DNA of 64,000 bases from Sphingobacterium sp. SRCM116780. Lineage in GTDB: Bacteria > Bacteroidota > Bacteroidia > Sphingobacteriales > Sphingobacteriaceae. Of this stretch, positions 7,513 to 16,115 are shown in pieces. Each line of letters starts with the position of its first letter. The first letter of the stretch is position 1. Position numbers and translations under genes: made by a program. The stretch spans positions 3,720,001 to 3,784,000 of the forward strand of contig NZ_CP090446.1 of assembly GCF_021442025.1 (NCBI RefSeq), written 5' to 3'. The notes below the pieces were generated by a model. The model had not been told where the DNA came from and did no database searches. It was given only the letters and a program-made list of their open reading frames with translations.

Positions 7513-9966
7513 TTATTTTGATTTTGATAACAAATTTACAAATAATCTGTAAGCTCCAGGAACTCCAGCAGGCAATTGTCTGAAAAATGACAATGATGTA
7601 TAGACAAATTTACCACTTCCATAGTTAGCAATCAAGAGTGACCCTTTATGAAGAGGTTCATTTTTATCCTGTATTTGTATCGGTGTTTGATATTGATTAT
7701 CAATGTTCTCCGCAAAGTACAGCCCCCGCTCTTGTACCCAATGGTCAAAATCTGCCGAGGAAATTTTATTGGGGTAATTGAATATAGGGTTTTTTTGATC
7801 AAAATGTACTTCTGCGAGTTCTTCTGTTACTCTGCTTCTGCCGATGCTGAAAGGGTATGGTCCAAATTGATTAGAAATTAATTTGCTGTCAACATTATAT
7901 TGTTCAATTACAGTTCCTCCATTTTTAACGTATTCCATTAGTCGAGGACTTATTTGCGACATCGATTTTAAGACATTAAAAGCTCTAATTCCTACAATAA
8001 TAGCATCAAATCGCTTTAGATCTTGGTGTAATGCTTGTGTTTCTGTAAGCATCTCTACCCCTATTCCTATCGCTTTTAAAGATTCTGGAATAAGATCGCC
8101 TGCACCAGCTAAATAACCAACTTTTTTAATAGGTACCTGTAACTGGAGGTTACTTATTTTGACGGTTAAATCAGGAAACCAAGTAATTGTAGGGATATGG
8201 TTGTAGTTAATCTCGCGATTGATTTTGACTTTTTCTTGATTGGAAAATTGAAAAGAAAGGGTATCTAATCGGGTTTCTTTTGTTAAAGCTTGAATCGTAA
8301 GTTCTTGAGTAATATGTTGATGCGTATCGGTGAAATTCAATGTAAAATCAGCGGGTGTGATTTTCCAATTTGCATTTAAAATAGGAGTAATCGTTTCACT
8401 TATATTTTTTGAATTACTCTGATTTTCAAAAGTGAAAGTTATTTTTTGTGAAGTACTGTTTGGACTTAACAAAACAGTTTGGTCCGCGTCTCCTGTTACT
8501 TTGGGAGACACAGCAATTGGATTATATATTTCACCTCTTACAGGATCTGTAAATTTATATTGAATAGGTTTTTTATACTGTAACGACTCACCATTGATCA
8601 GCAAGTCAAAATTGACAGCAGGGTAATCTTGATTTTCAGGATATCCTGTTTTGTTAAAATCAGAAAAATGAAATCGACCAATACTATTCGGCTCATTAAG
8701 CCAATAAGGTTGACTAAAATGGGTTGCGCTATCGACCGTTTGAAAACTTGTTAAAGCATTGTTATCTAGTTTTTGATCTATTTGCTGTTGATTTATTTTA
8801 GAAACTAAAATAGAGACATCGTCTGATCTTACTATCAATTGATTGAGTACTTTTATGTCATCTCCTTCAGCATAATGGCTTTGATCAGCAATACTTTCTA
8901 TTCGTATTCCTGCACAAGCAACTATTAAATCTTTAATTTCTGTAGACTTTTGACTTTTCCAATAGGGATCATCGATCTGATTAACTAAACGCAATACCTC
9001 AAATAGCTTTGAAATAGATTTCTCAGGATGATTGAGTTGATAAGAAGTATTTATTTCTTTTATCATTTTACTGATGGTTGGACCATTCTGTATTTTTGAC
9101 CAAGTCAAATCTATTTCTTCAAAAGGGTTGTGCTGCGCTGGTTTTCCGGCTACAAACTCAAAATACTCTTTGGCTTTACCAACTTGTGCTGCACTACCAA
9201 AACCTTGACTTTTGTGCGAAGAGCGACTTTGTGCGGCTATTTCGCCATAAGATTGACCAATTAAAGGATTATACTGACCAATTTCTACCTGAAGTTGATT
9301 CTCATTGGTTGTGTTTTGATTACCAAAGTTGAATGTATTCCAAACGAGACGAGTCGCTTGCCAAGGTTGGACAAGTTTTAATTGTTCTGGAAATTTTGTA
9401 GGATCTGCAGCTGCAAGAAATGCTTCATGTGCTAATATGGCAGATGCTTGATGGTGACCATGACCAGCTCTCGCATCTGGAGGAAACCGAGTGATAATGA
9501 CATCTGGTTGGAATTTACGAATAATCCATACCGCTTCTCTCAACACTTGATCTTTCTCCCAAAATTGAAACGTTTCTTCAGAGGTTTTAGAAAAGCCAAA
9601 ATCAAAAGCTGATGTAAAAAACTGTTCTCCTTGATCGATCCTTCGAGCAGCTAAAAGCTCCTGTGTTCTGATGAGCCCGAGTTCTATTCCCTGTTCAGTA
9701 CCGATTAAATTTTGACCACCATCTCCTCGAGTCAAAGATAAATATCCAGTTCTATAATGCTTTTCTTGTGCTAACCAAGCAATCAATTTGGTGTTTTCAT
9801 CATCTGGATGAGCTGCAAAATATAAAACTGATCCAAGTACATCTAATTTTTCTAATTTTGATTTTATAATAGAACTATTCCAACTAGTTGCAGATTGTTG
9901 CGCTTGAGCCTGAGAAACAAATGCCGAAAAAAGGAGCATATTGCTGAGGAGAATTGATTTTAACAT
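7513..9966 (-). CDS. Exported PIG-L family deacetylase (LmbE-like), large form
   Basis: A predicted zinc-dependent N-deacetylase acting on an amino-sugar substrate outside the cytoplasm. A signal peptide ends near AQAQ. The catalytic domain spans about residues 35-280: AAHPDDENTKLIAWLA holds the HPDD metal and catalytic motif, SLTRGDGGQNLIG follows, and ARAGHGHHQASAILAHEA supplies the third His. A beta-rich middle follows, and the C-terminus (residues 610-815) contains ALHQDLKRFDAIIVGIRAF and GGTVIEQYNV, like a glutamine-amidotransferase or ThuA-type Rossmann fold. The 817-aa multi-domain form is common in Bacteroidota. The real substrate is unknown. Confidence 0.9.
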   Translation of the reverse strand: MLKSILLSNMLLFSAFVSQAQAQQSATSWNSSIIKSKLEKLDVLGSVLYFAAHPDDENTKLIAWLAQEKHYRTGYLSLTRGDGGQNLIGTEQGIELGLIRTQELLAARRIDQGEQFFTSAFDFGFSKTSEETFQFWEKDQVLREAVWIIRKFQPDVIITRFPPDARAGHGHHQASAILAHEAFLAAADPTKFPEQLKLVQPWQATRLVWNTFNFGNQNTTNENQLQVEIGQYNPLIGQSYGEIAAQSRSSHKSQGFGSAAQVGKAKEYFEFVAGKPAQHNPFEEIDLTWSKIQNGPTISKMIKEINTSYQLNHPEKSISKLFEVLRLVNQIDDPYWKSQKSTEIKDLIVACAGIRIESIADQSHYAEGDDIKVLNQLIVRSDDVSILVSKINQQQIDQKLDNNALTSFQTVDSATHFSQPYWLNEPNSIGRFHFSDFNKTGYPENQDYPAVNFDLLINGESLQYKKPIQYKFTDPVRGEIYNPIAVSPKVTGDADQTVLLSPNSTSQKITFTFENQSNSKNISETITPILNANWKITPADFTLNFTDTHQHITQELTIQALTKETRLDTLSFQFSNQEKVKINREINYNHIPTITWFPDLTVKISNLQLQVPIKKVGYLAGAGDLIPESLKAIGIGVEMLTETQALHQDLKRFDAIIVGIRAFNVLKSMSQISPRLMEYVKNGGTVIEQYNVDSKLISNQFGPYPFSIGRSRVTEELAEVHFDQKNPIFNYPNKISSADFDHWVQERGLYFAENIDNQYQTPIQIQDKNEPLHKGSLLIANYGSGKFVYTSLSFFRQLPAGVPGAYRLFVNLLSKSK

Positions 9967-9997
9967 ACATTAAAGGTAATTAATATTGTGATTAAAT

Positions 9998-10034
9998 AAA
10001 AAACGGAAATCCTTTTGCAAGCATTTCCGTTTTT
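9998..10034. terminator. Hairpin with A and T flanks (possible terminator)
   Basis: Perfect arms AAACGGAAAT and ATTTCCGTTT enclose a 12-base loop; runs of A and T flank it, so it could end transcription on either strand. It lies upstream of the PIG-L gene, so it would protect that gene from read-through of the minus-strand thioredoxin unit. Confidence 0.65.
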
Positions 10035-10612
10035 AACAATTAAAATATTTTTTTAAATACTATCCTTCTTTAGTTTGATGTTTGGATAGCAACCTCATTA
10101 TTGGTAACCTTTAATATGCATAAAGATAGTATAATCTTTATGCAAGAATAGCATTAATTTAAAAACAAGTTTTCCACAAAAACAGGGTTTTAAACATTTG
10201 CGGCTAAAAATTTATACCAAATGATAAAAATAATTATTTTAACCCGTTGGGAGTAATTATTTGAAGTAAAATAAATCGCCCAAACCAAGTAATGACGGGG
10301 ATTAACTGGAGACCAAATTGGGACCAATTCCTACCTGTGAGCACAATGAGAGCACGGTGCGTGCACCGTGAGTCCACCTTTTACTGTACTCACACGGCGC
10401 TCCCACCCTACAGGCAAGGTACTCACAGTCCAGAGTTGGTCCCAATTTGGTTTTAATTTGATCCCTGGGACATCTCTAACCGTTTATCGAGATTGAGATG
10501 TTCATCCATAACACTTCATCTATTCTCAAATAAAAGCGAAATCACCCGAAAAGGTGGACAAACAATTTAATTACACCCAACGGATTTATTTTAAATGTTT
10601 TATATGCAAGAT
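10035..10612. repeat. Gene-free stretch holding a 140-bp nested inverted repeat
   Basis: No gene is seen in this stretch. Positions 10312-10327 and 10436-10451 form a perfect 16-bp inverted repeat (ACCAAATTGGGACCAA). Inside it sit CTGTGAG/CTCACAG and, innermost, the 8-bp palindrome CACGGTGC-GT-GCACCGTG. The rest is AT-rich and featureless. The element is richer in G and C than its surroundings. It could be a REP-like or MITE-like element or a structured RNA; no transposase is nearby. Confidence 0.7.
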
Positions 10613-10867
10613 TTATTTATCGATCGATCCTAAAACACGCTTCATAAACATGTTTAGTGCCTCCTTTTTGCTATTTCCTTCTTTTACTAATTTATGAACC
10701 TCAACAGCACCATGCAGGTTAGAAAGTAATTCACCAATAACGTCTAATTCTTCATCCTTTAAAGGAGCTTCTACCAAAGATTCTAACGTCTCAATGGTTT
10801 CCAGTACATAGTCAAGGTCGTTTTGTTCGATAAACTCAGTGATATGTTTAATTACTGGAAGCTTCAT
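10613..10867 (-). CDS. Small helical protein, DUF6952-like, coupled to thioredoxin
   Basis: An 84-aa acidic, helical, soluble protein without signal peptide. Segments such as ITEFIEQNDLDYVLETIETLESL and LSNLHGAVEVHKLVKEGNS match what I recall of DUF6952 proteins encoded beside thioredoxin in Bacteroidota; this assignment is from memory. Its start overlaps the end of the thioredoxin gene by 20 bases, so it is translated with it. Probably a partner or regulator of the peroxiredoxin-thioredoxin pair. No catalytic residues are visible. Confidence 0.75.
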   Translation of the reverse strand: MKLPVIKHITEFIEQNDLDYVLETIETLESLVEAPLKDEELDVIGELLSNLHGAVEVHKLVKEGNSKKEALNMFMKRVLGSIDK

Positions 10868-11162
10868 TGAATAAGTCGATTAATGCGTCAAATTTATTTG
10901 TTTGTACTTGATTTACTAGTTTTCCGTTTTTAAAAGCGGCAAAAGTAGGTAAGTTATTTACGTTTGCTAGTTTTCTAGATTCTGGAAATTTTTCTGCATC
11001 AGCAATTACGAAAGCTACATTTTCATTTTCTGTTGCTAATTTTTTGAATTTTGGTTTCATAATTTTGCAGTTACCACACCAAGTAGCCGCATATTGAACC
11101 ATTACAATATCATTATCATTTACAATTTCTTGTAAATTATCATTATCTAATTCTTTTAACAT
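10848..11162 (-). CDS. Thioredoxin family protein
   Basis: A cytosolic 104-aa thioredoxin-fold protein. The redox motif is WCGNC at residues 28-32 (classical thioredoxins have WCGPC), and the cis-proline loop is NNLPTFAAF. NFD-type residues of the last strand are present in shortened form. It stands directly downstream of the ahpC-like gene and is a good candidate for the reductant of that peroxiredoxin. Between the two genes lie two hairpins that may lower read-through, which would give more AhpC than thioredoxin. The altered active-site dipeptide should change its redox potential. Confidence 0.92.
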   Translation of the reverse strand: MLKELDNDNLQEIVNDNDIVMVQYAATWCGNCKIMKPKFKKLATENENVAFVIADAEKFPESRKLANVNNLPTFAAFKNGKLVNQVQTNKFDALIDLFNEASSN

Positions 11163-11198
11163 GATTTTTGTTGTTTATTTCTTAAGAAAGATGAATAG

Positions 11199-11248
11199 AC
11201 AAAGGGGATAAGGATTCACCCCCTTTGTTAAAGGCTTTTGTAAGCCTT
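11199..11248 (-). terminator. Two tandem hairpins between ahpC and thioredoxin gene
   Basis: Right after the ahpC stop codon come a short hairpin (AAGGCTT/AAGCCTT, 11231-11248) and a stronger one (ACAAAGGGG/CCCCTTTGT, 11199-11228). Neither has a long T run, so partial termination or mRNA end protection are both possible. Confidence 0.65.
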
Positions 11249-11254
11249 ATCGTT

Positions 11255-11890
11255 TTATTTTTGACCAGCTAAGTAACTAGCAACACCATCACGAGTTGCA
11301 TTCATAGCGTCTTTTCCTTCTTCCCAGTTAGCAGGACATACTTCACCGAATTTTTGAACATGTGCATATGCATCGATCAAACGTAAATATTCTTTTACAT
11401 TACGACCTAGAGGCATATCGTTTACAGATTCGTGGAATACACGACCAGTTTCGTCAATTAGATAAGTTGCTCTATAAGAAACTGCAGAACCTTCTACTAA
11501 AGTACCATATTCAGGATGCTCTATTTCTTTGATATCCAAAATACCCAATACAGAAGATAGATTGCGTGTTGTATCAGCTAAAATTGGGTAAGTTACACCT
11601 TCAATACCACCATTATCTTTTTCTGTGTTTAACCAAGCGAAGTGAACTTCATTTGTATCGCACGATGCACCAATAACGATTGTATTACGTTTCTCGAATT
11701 CAGGTAAAGCCTCTTGAAAAGCGTGTAATTCTGTAGGACATACAAAAGTGAAATCTTTTGGATACCAGAATAAGACTACTTTTTTACTTTCTTTAACTGC
11801 TTTTTCGAAGACGTTGATTTGTAAATTGTCGCCTAAATAATCGATTGCATCTACTGTAATGCTTGGAAAACTTTTACCTGTAAAACTCAT
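11255..11890 (-). CDS. ahpC: Peroxiredoxin, AhpC/Prx1 type (2-Cys)
   Basis: Reduces hydrogen peroxide and organic peroxides in the cytosol. The peroxidatic Cys lies in FVCPTELHAFQ and the resolving Cys in GEVCPANWEEG near the C-terminus, with Thr and Arg of the active site visible. I placed the start at the ATG whose protein begins MSFTGKSFPS; an open frame extends 87 codons upstream but those codons cross the promoter and are not family-like. Length 211 aa fits Prx1/AhpC. A TAnnTTTG promoter box and a perfect palindrome lie upstream, suggesting oxidative-stress control. Thioredoxin and DUF6952-like genes follow. Confidence 0.95.
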   Translation of the reverse strand: MSFTGKSFPSITVDAIDYLGDNLQINVFEKAVKESKKVVLFWYPKDFTFVCPTELHAFQEALPEFEKRNTIVIGASCDTNEVHFAWLNTEKDNGGIEGVTYPILADTTRNLSSVLGILDIKEIEHPEYGTLVEGSAVSYRATYLIDETGRVFHESVNDMPLGRNVKEYLRLIDAYAHVQKFGEVCPANWEEGKDAMNATRDGVASYLAGQK

Positions 11891-11915
11891 AATATATCTT
11901 TCTATTTTGTTGGCA

Positions 11916-11923
11916 CAAAGATA
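11916..11923 (-). promoter_or_regulatory. Bacteroidota -7 box (TATCTTTG) of ahpC
   Basis: On the minus strand TATCTTTG fits the Bacteroidota consensus TAnnTTTG, 25 bases before the chosen ATG. No convincing -33 TTTG is seen, which would fit activator-dependent expression. Confidence 0.65.
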
Positions 11924-11967
11924 CCGCAAAATTGGGTAAAAACGAATTGATTTTATCAATGACACAT

Positions 11968-11987
11968 TGTAAAAATCTATTTTTACA
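11968..11987. promoter_or_regulatory. Perfect 20-bp palindrome upstream of ahpC (candidate operator)
   Basis: Arms TGTAAAAAT and ATTTTTACA are perfect complements separated by two bases. It is centred about 55 bp upstream of the -7 box, a place typical for an activator such as OxyR, but the sequence itself is not a known OxyR or PerR consensus that I can match. Confidence 0.5.
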
Positions 11988-12129
11988 TTGGTGCTACAAT
12001 AAATTTTATCGATGCTGTTTTTCTTGATTTTATTTTTGGATATATGGGACAAATTGATACCTTTGCAGCACTCCAAAAGAAGGTTGAGGTATGTAAATCT
12101 TAATGCTTTAGGATTCAATAAATTATACT

Positions 12130-12210
12130 GGGGGGGTTCCAGAGCGGTCAAATGGGACGGACTGTAAATCCGTTACTTCGGTTTCGAAGGTTCGAATCCT
12201 TCTCCCCCCA
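12130..12210 (+). tRNA. tRNA-Tyr (GTA)
   Basis: Acceptor GGGGGGG pairs with TCCCCCC, the T arm is GAAGG-TTCGAAT-CCTTC, the anticodon loop CTGTAAA reads GTA, and there is an extra variable arm as expected for tRNA-Tyr. CCA is not encoded. Confidence 0.95.
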
Positions 12211-12299
12211 CAGTATTTTTTCTCTTCAATTTTTTCATTAACATTTAAAATAAGTTTGGGATTGCGCAATATATTTGAAATATTTGCACATACAATGAT

Positions 12300-12371
12300 G
12301 GCCCTGTAGTTCAACGGATAGAATAGGTGTTTCCTAAACATTAGATAGCAGTTCGATTCTGCTTGGGGCTA
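12300..12371 (+). tRNA. tRNA-Arg (CCT)
   Basis: The cloverleaf closes with acceptor GGCCCTG/TGGGGCT, D stem GTTC/GAAT, anticodon loop TTCCTAA and T stem AGCAG/CTGCT. Several G-T pairs occur in the acceptor and anticodon stems, more than usual. CCA is not encoded. Confidence 0.88.
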
Positions 12372-12384
12372 CAAATTTTACATG

Positions 12385-12417
12385 AACAAAAAAATCCTAT
12401 CACGTAGGATTTTTTTG
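12385..12417 (+). terminator. Terminator after tRNA-Arg
   Basis: AAATCCTA and TAGGATTT form a perfect stem around a short loop, followed by seven T residues. Confidence 0.88.
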
Positions 12418-12931
12418 TGCCAATAAAAACCAAATTACTTCATGTTATCTCGACCTGAGATATCAACATATAAAAAGCAGTCTTACGATAGCAGTCTATT
12501 TGATCACTACATTTCGTTAATTTTCTAAGAAGTAAGGAATATAGTTGAGCAGATTAATTCATCTAACTAAAGTAGCCTGACAAGATTACTTTAGGTTATA
12601 TTGCCTCCATTGAAAATAAATAGCTCTACTTGATGGATCAATTCAGAGCTGAAGAAAGCTTTTCTTTACCCTCCATGCTATTCATAAGTAGTGCCTAAGT
12701 AGGGATCAAGCGTACATAAAGCATAGATAAAGCGTACATACAGTATTAAAAGCATACCTAAAACGCACTATCAACGCACTTACCACGCTCTTACCAGTTC
12801 CAAATATTGTGCTCTCTTGAATAACGCTTTTAGGACGCTTATACCCTGCTTAGTCCCTGCCTAGGGACTGGATCATGAAGCATATTCCTGCTTACATGCT
12901 GCGTACTAATCTTATCCTTTTGAGAGAAAGA
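12418..12931. other. Gene-free stretch with short repeated motifs
   Basis: No coding frame is convincing. From about 12650 to 12900 the DNA is rich in short related words such as GCGTACATA, AGCATA, ACGCACT and GCTTA in direct and inverted order. AGTCCC-TGCCTA-GGGACT near 12870 forms a hairpin. It resembles decayed or low-complexity intergenic repeats. It separates the tRNA pair from the urease locus. Confidence 0.5.
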
Positions 12932-13807
12932 TCAGTTTTTTAAAAAATTTGCTCTATAATTTTTGGGAGTAATTCCTGTAATTTTTTTGAAAAGTTGTGT
13001 AAAATGAGAAGCTGTATGAAAATTGAGTTCATAGGCAATTTCAGCAATATCTTTACTCGAATGGAGAAGAGCTTTACTGTAATTGATATCAATCTCATTA
13101 ATCCATTGCTTTGGTGATTTCTGCGTTACACTTTTCACACATTTATTGAGATAGTTTTCAGTAACCGATAACTTATCGGCATAAAAAGCAACTCTTTTCT
13201 CATCTACATGATATTTAAACAAAAGATCGCGAAACTGTAGAGATAGTTCCATAAGTCGTGTAGATGATTTGTGCACTCCGTCGAGATCTGTGTGGAGCAT
13301 TTTTAACAAAATAAGATGAAGCATGGTAATCAATACTTCATTAACATCCAGATTGTTAAGCCAAAGTTCCTGTTCCATTATAAAAAGGAGCTGTGTAATC
13401 GTATTGTACGTAAGGCTATCCAACTTCAGGCATGGGGTCATAAAAAAAATACTTGTCCTGTGCTTTGGTAATTCCTGCTCGGATAAGATGCTATTCTCAT
13501 ACGCTAGAAAAAAACCTTCAATATCGTCAGATAATTCCATGGTAGCCGTGATCGTTCCTTGTTTAATAAAAATAACGCCACCTTTTTCCGCCGCATATTC
13601 TTTATCCTCTAGATATTGTTTGATATATCCATTCGTAACAAAGATGATAAAGTTGAATGTAGTCCGATATGGAACTACTGGCATGAGAATTCCTTTAAGA
13701 TAATTCTCCAACCGGTAAAGTTGTACATCCGCATTATTCGCTAATATTTTCTTCGTTATATTGGGAAGAAAAAGTTTTTTATACTGAAAATTGGATAGAA
13801 CTTCCAT
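12932..13807 (-). CDS. AraC family transcriptional regulator
   Basis: A 291-aa DNA-binding regulator. The C-terminal ~100 residues hold two helix-turn-helix motifs; the second is strong: DIAEIAYELNFHTASHFTQLFKKITGITPKNYR. The N-terminal part is a cupin-like sensing domain similar to other AraC proteins. I chose the ATG at 13807 because AAGGA lies nine bases before it and the 20 upstream codons look non-coding. It is the last gene on the minus strand after the TonB receptor of the urease locus, 67 bases away. It may control the locus or the receptor, which is an inference from position. Confidence 0.92.
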   Translation of the reverse strand: MEVLSNFQYKKLFLPNITKKILANNADVQLYRLENYLKGILMPVVPYRTTFNFIIFVTNGYIKQYLEDKEYAAEKGGVIFIKQGTITATMELSDDIEGFFLAYENSILSEQELPKHRTSIFFMTPCLKLDSLTYNTITQLLFIMEQELWLNNLDVNEVLITMLHLILLKMLHTDLDGVHKSSTRLMELSLQFRDLLFKYHVDEKRVAFYADKLSVTENYLNKCVKSVTQKSPKQWINEIDINYSKALLHSSKDIAEIAYELNFHTASHFTQLFKKITGITPKNYRANFLKN

Positions 13808-13874
13808 GATCCTTATTAATATTACTAAAAGTGAGTACAAATTTGATGCTGAAAAACAGCCTACCAAATTATTT

Positions 13875-16115
13875 TTAAAACTTATAATATACGCCCATTT
13901 TCACTCCGAAAGGATTTCCTGCTGTATAGGTAAGATCAGTAACAGATGTCTGTTCGTTTCTCAACTGAGTTTCAGTAGCAAACTGCGCCTCATTCCATTT
14001 AACATTGAAAAGGTTGTTAACCTGTAGATTGGCGCCCCATTTTTGACGGTTATAGGAAAGCATTAGATCATTAACAAAGTATGCTTTTGTCCTTATACTG
14101 TTATCTTCTATAGCAGGTCTTGATCCTAGATAACGATACTGCATTCCTAAGGAAAAACCAGTAAGAAAATCCCAGTTTACAGACCCCGTACTTGTTATTA
14201 CTGGAGCAAGAGGGATATAATCTTCACCCTTCTCCGCCTCAATAAATCTTGCATGTGAATAATTAAAATCAGCATTCAGATAAAAATTCTGTAAAGGTTG
14301 AAAACGGATTCCCAGATCGGCTCCATAACGTCTGGATTTTCCCGAAGGTTCTACAACCGCATCATCTCCGACATACACAAATTCCTGCTGTAACGACATA
14401 TACCATAATGTCGGTGTAATGATCAATGATTTAAAAGGATGCAACCTTACTCCAAAATCTCCACTGATCGAGTATGGCAATGTTTTGTCTCCTATATTCT
14501 GAATAACGACTCTTATGTCATTGGAGTGGAAGCCCATTCCTGTTTTTAAGAACCACATGACATCATCACTTGTTGAATATGAAAAGTTCAGTTTGGGACT
14601 TATTCTTATAGCTTCAGATGACTGTCCAGAAGGAAGTTGCTCAACATCCAATAAATTATGCATATTGAAAATAAAATGATCGACTCGAAGGGCAGGATTA
14701 ATCGTCCATTTTCCTGTTTTCCAGATCAGTCCAGAAAAAGCATGAAGATTGGTTTCCGTTCCGGTAACATCAGATATTTTATCGAGCAACAGATCTCTAT
14801 GATAAACATGATTAAGCTGCAGGGTGTTGATATCATCGTTTCTAAAACCAATTCCTGATATCAACTTCAGATCTCCATTAGACACCGATATGTCCTTTGT
14901 ATATTTCACCTCAGTTCCGTAGATATTTCTTCCATCTGTCTGCTGAATTTCATCTCCATGATCCTTGTCTTTTAAATAGAAAGTAAAATCTGAATAGAGA
15001 TTAAAGTCATATTTTGAATACCAAACCATGGCATCAATCTGGTCAGACGGTGAAATGATATGTTTGTAATTCATTTGAAAATTGGTGCGCGAAGTGCTTC
15101 CTCCTTCTGTCGGATCAATGCTTCCCCACCTATCGATGATTCCTTCATCAACCGCACGTTCGGGAATCTGTCCTGAGGCATTCCAAGAAGAATTAAATGT
15201 GGAAAACTGAATATTAAAATAATCATTAACAGTAATCCACTGGTTATATTTCCCGAAGATATTTATTTTGTTAAAGTTTTGTTTTATAGCAAACGGACCA
15301 TCTGAATAATTGTATTCTGCAGCCACATAAGCTCCTTTTCTTCCTGTAACATCGTTCAGAATATTGAACATTCCTAGTATCCTTTTTGTATTGAAAGAAC
15401 CTCCCTCCAACTTTACTAGACTATTTTTTAATTTGTCGTAAGTCTGGAAATCTACATATCCAGCGGTATTAAAATCTCCGCGATCCATATAATATGCCCC
15501 TTTTCCAAAGTCTATATTATTGACCGTTTCGGGAATAACAAAGTGCAAGTCTGAATATCCCTGTCCATGAGCATGAGAGACAATATTGACAGGCATTCCG
15601 TCTACATTTACACTTACATCCGTTCCGTGGTCTGCATCAAAACCTCTTAAAAATAGCTGTTCTGCCTTTCCTCCTCCTGCATGTTGCGCTATAAACAATC
15701 CTGGAACTTTTCTTAATAGATCCTGAGCAGAATTGACAGGAAACTTGTTGAGATCAACTTTCGTGATTGCAGATAAAAAAGAACTGTGATTGACGGCTAC
15801 TTCAGCGATCTGAAGCGGATTATGCTGAAGAAAAATAGTCTCGTTTCTATCTTCTTCACTTGTAATCGCCCATTTTACTTCTTCATATCCCTTATGATTG
15901 ATAATTAAGGTATCAGGAAATGATTTCGAATTAAATTTAAAAGATCCGTCCGATCCAGAATGAACATGACTGGTACCATGATCATACTGAATCAGCGCAT
16001 CGGCAATTGGAAATTTATTATCTGCATCTTTAATTAATAATTGTTTTTCTTGAGCCACAACCACCCCATTCAAGGATGTGGAAAGAAAAATAAACATTAT
16101 TTGGGTGATTCTCAT
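13875..16115 (-). CDS. TonB-dependent receptor of the urease locus
   Basis: A 746-aa outer-membrane active transporter. A signal peptide (NGVVVAQ end) is followed by a carboxypeptidase-regulatory-like domain (residues 25-95), a plug domain with FPVNSAQDLLRKVPGLFIAQ and QLFLRGFDADHGTDVSVNVDGMP, and a large beta barrel ending in FGVKMGVYYKF with a C-terminal Phe. It overlaps the urea channel gene by four bases, so it is co-transcribed with urease functions. A role in import of nickel bound to a carrier is the simplest idea, but TonB receptors cannot be assigned to substrates by sequence alone. Histidine-rich stretches in the plug (DADHGTD, SHAHGQG) are compatible with metal. Confidence 0.93.
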   Translation of the reverse strand: MRITQIMFIFLSTSLNGVVVAQEKQLLIKDADNKFPIADALIQYDHGTSHVHSGSDGSFKFNSKSFPDTLIINHKGYEEVKWAITSEEDRNETIFLQHNPLQIAEVAVNHSSFLSAITKVDLNKFPVNSAQDLLRKVPGLFIAQHAGGGKAEQLFLRGFDADHGTDVSVNVDGMPVNIVSHAHGQGYSDLHFVIPETVNNIDFGKGAYYMDRGDFNTAGYVDFQTYDKLKNSLVKLEGGSFNTKRILGMFNILNDVTGRKGAYVAAEYNYSDGPFAIKQNFNKINIFGKYNQWITVNDYFNIQFSTFNSSWNASGQIPERAVDEGIIDRWGSIDPTEGGSTSRTNFQMNYKHIISPSDQIDAMVWYSKYDFNLYSDFTFYLKDKDHGDEIQQTDGRNIYGTEVKYTKDISVSNGDLKLISGIGFRNDDINTLQLNHVYHRDLLLDKISDVTGTETNLHAFSGLIWKTGKWTINPALRVDHFIFNMHNLLDVEQLPSGQSSEAIRISPKLNFSYSTSDDVMWFLKTGMGFHSNDIRVVIQNIGDKTLPYSISGDFGVRLHPFKSLIITPTLWYMSLQQEFVYVGDDAVVEPSGKSRRYGADLGIRFQPLQNFYLNADFNYSHARFIEAEKGEDYIPLAPVITSTGSVNWDFLTGFSLGMQYRYLGSRPAIEDNSIRTKAYFVNDLMLSYNRQKWGANLQVNNLFNVKWNEAQFATETQLRNEQTSVTDLTYTAGNPFGVKMGVYYKF

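Noticed and set aside
11891-12151. 87-codon N-terminal extension of ahpC
   Set aside because: It crosses a -7 box and a palindrome and reaches the tRNA-Tyr gene; residues are not peroxiredoxin-like.
12123-12341. 72-aa frame on the minus strand
   Set aside because: It lies on the complement of tRNA-Tyr and tRNA-Arg.
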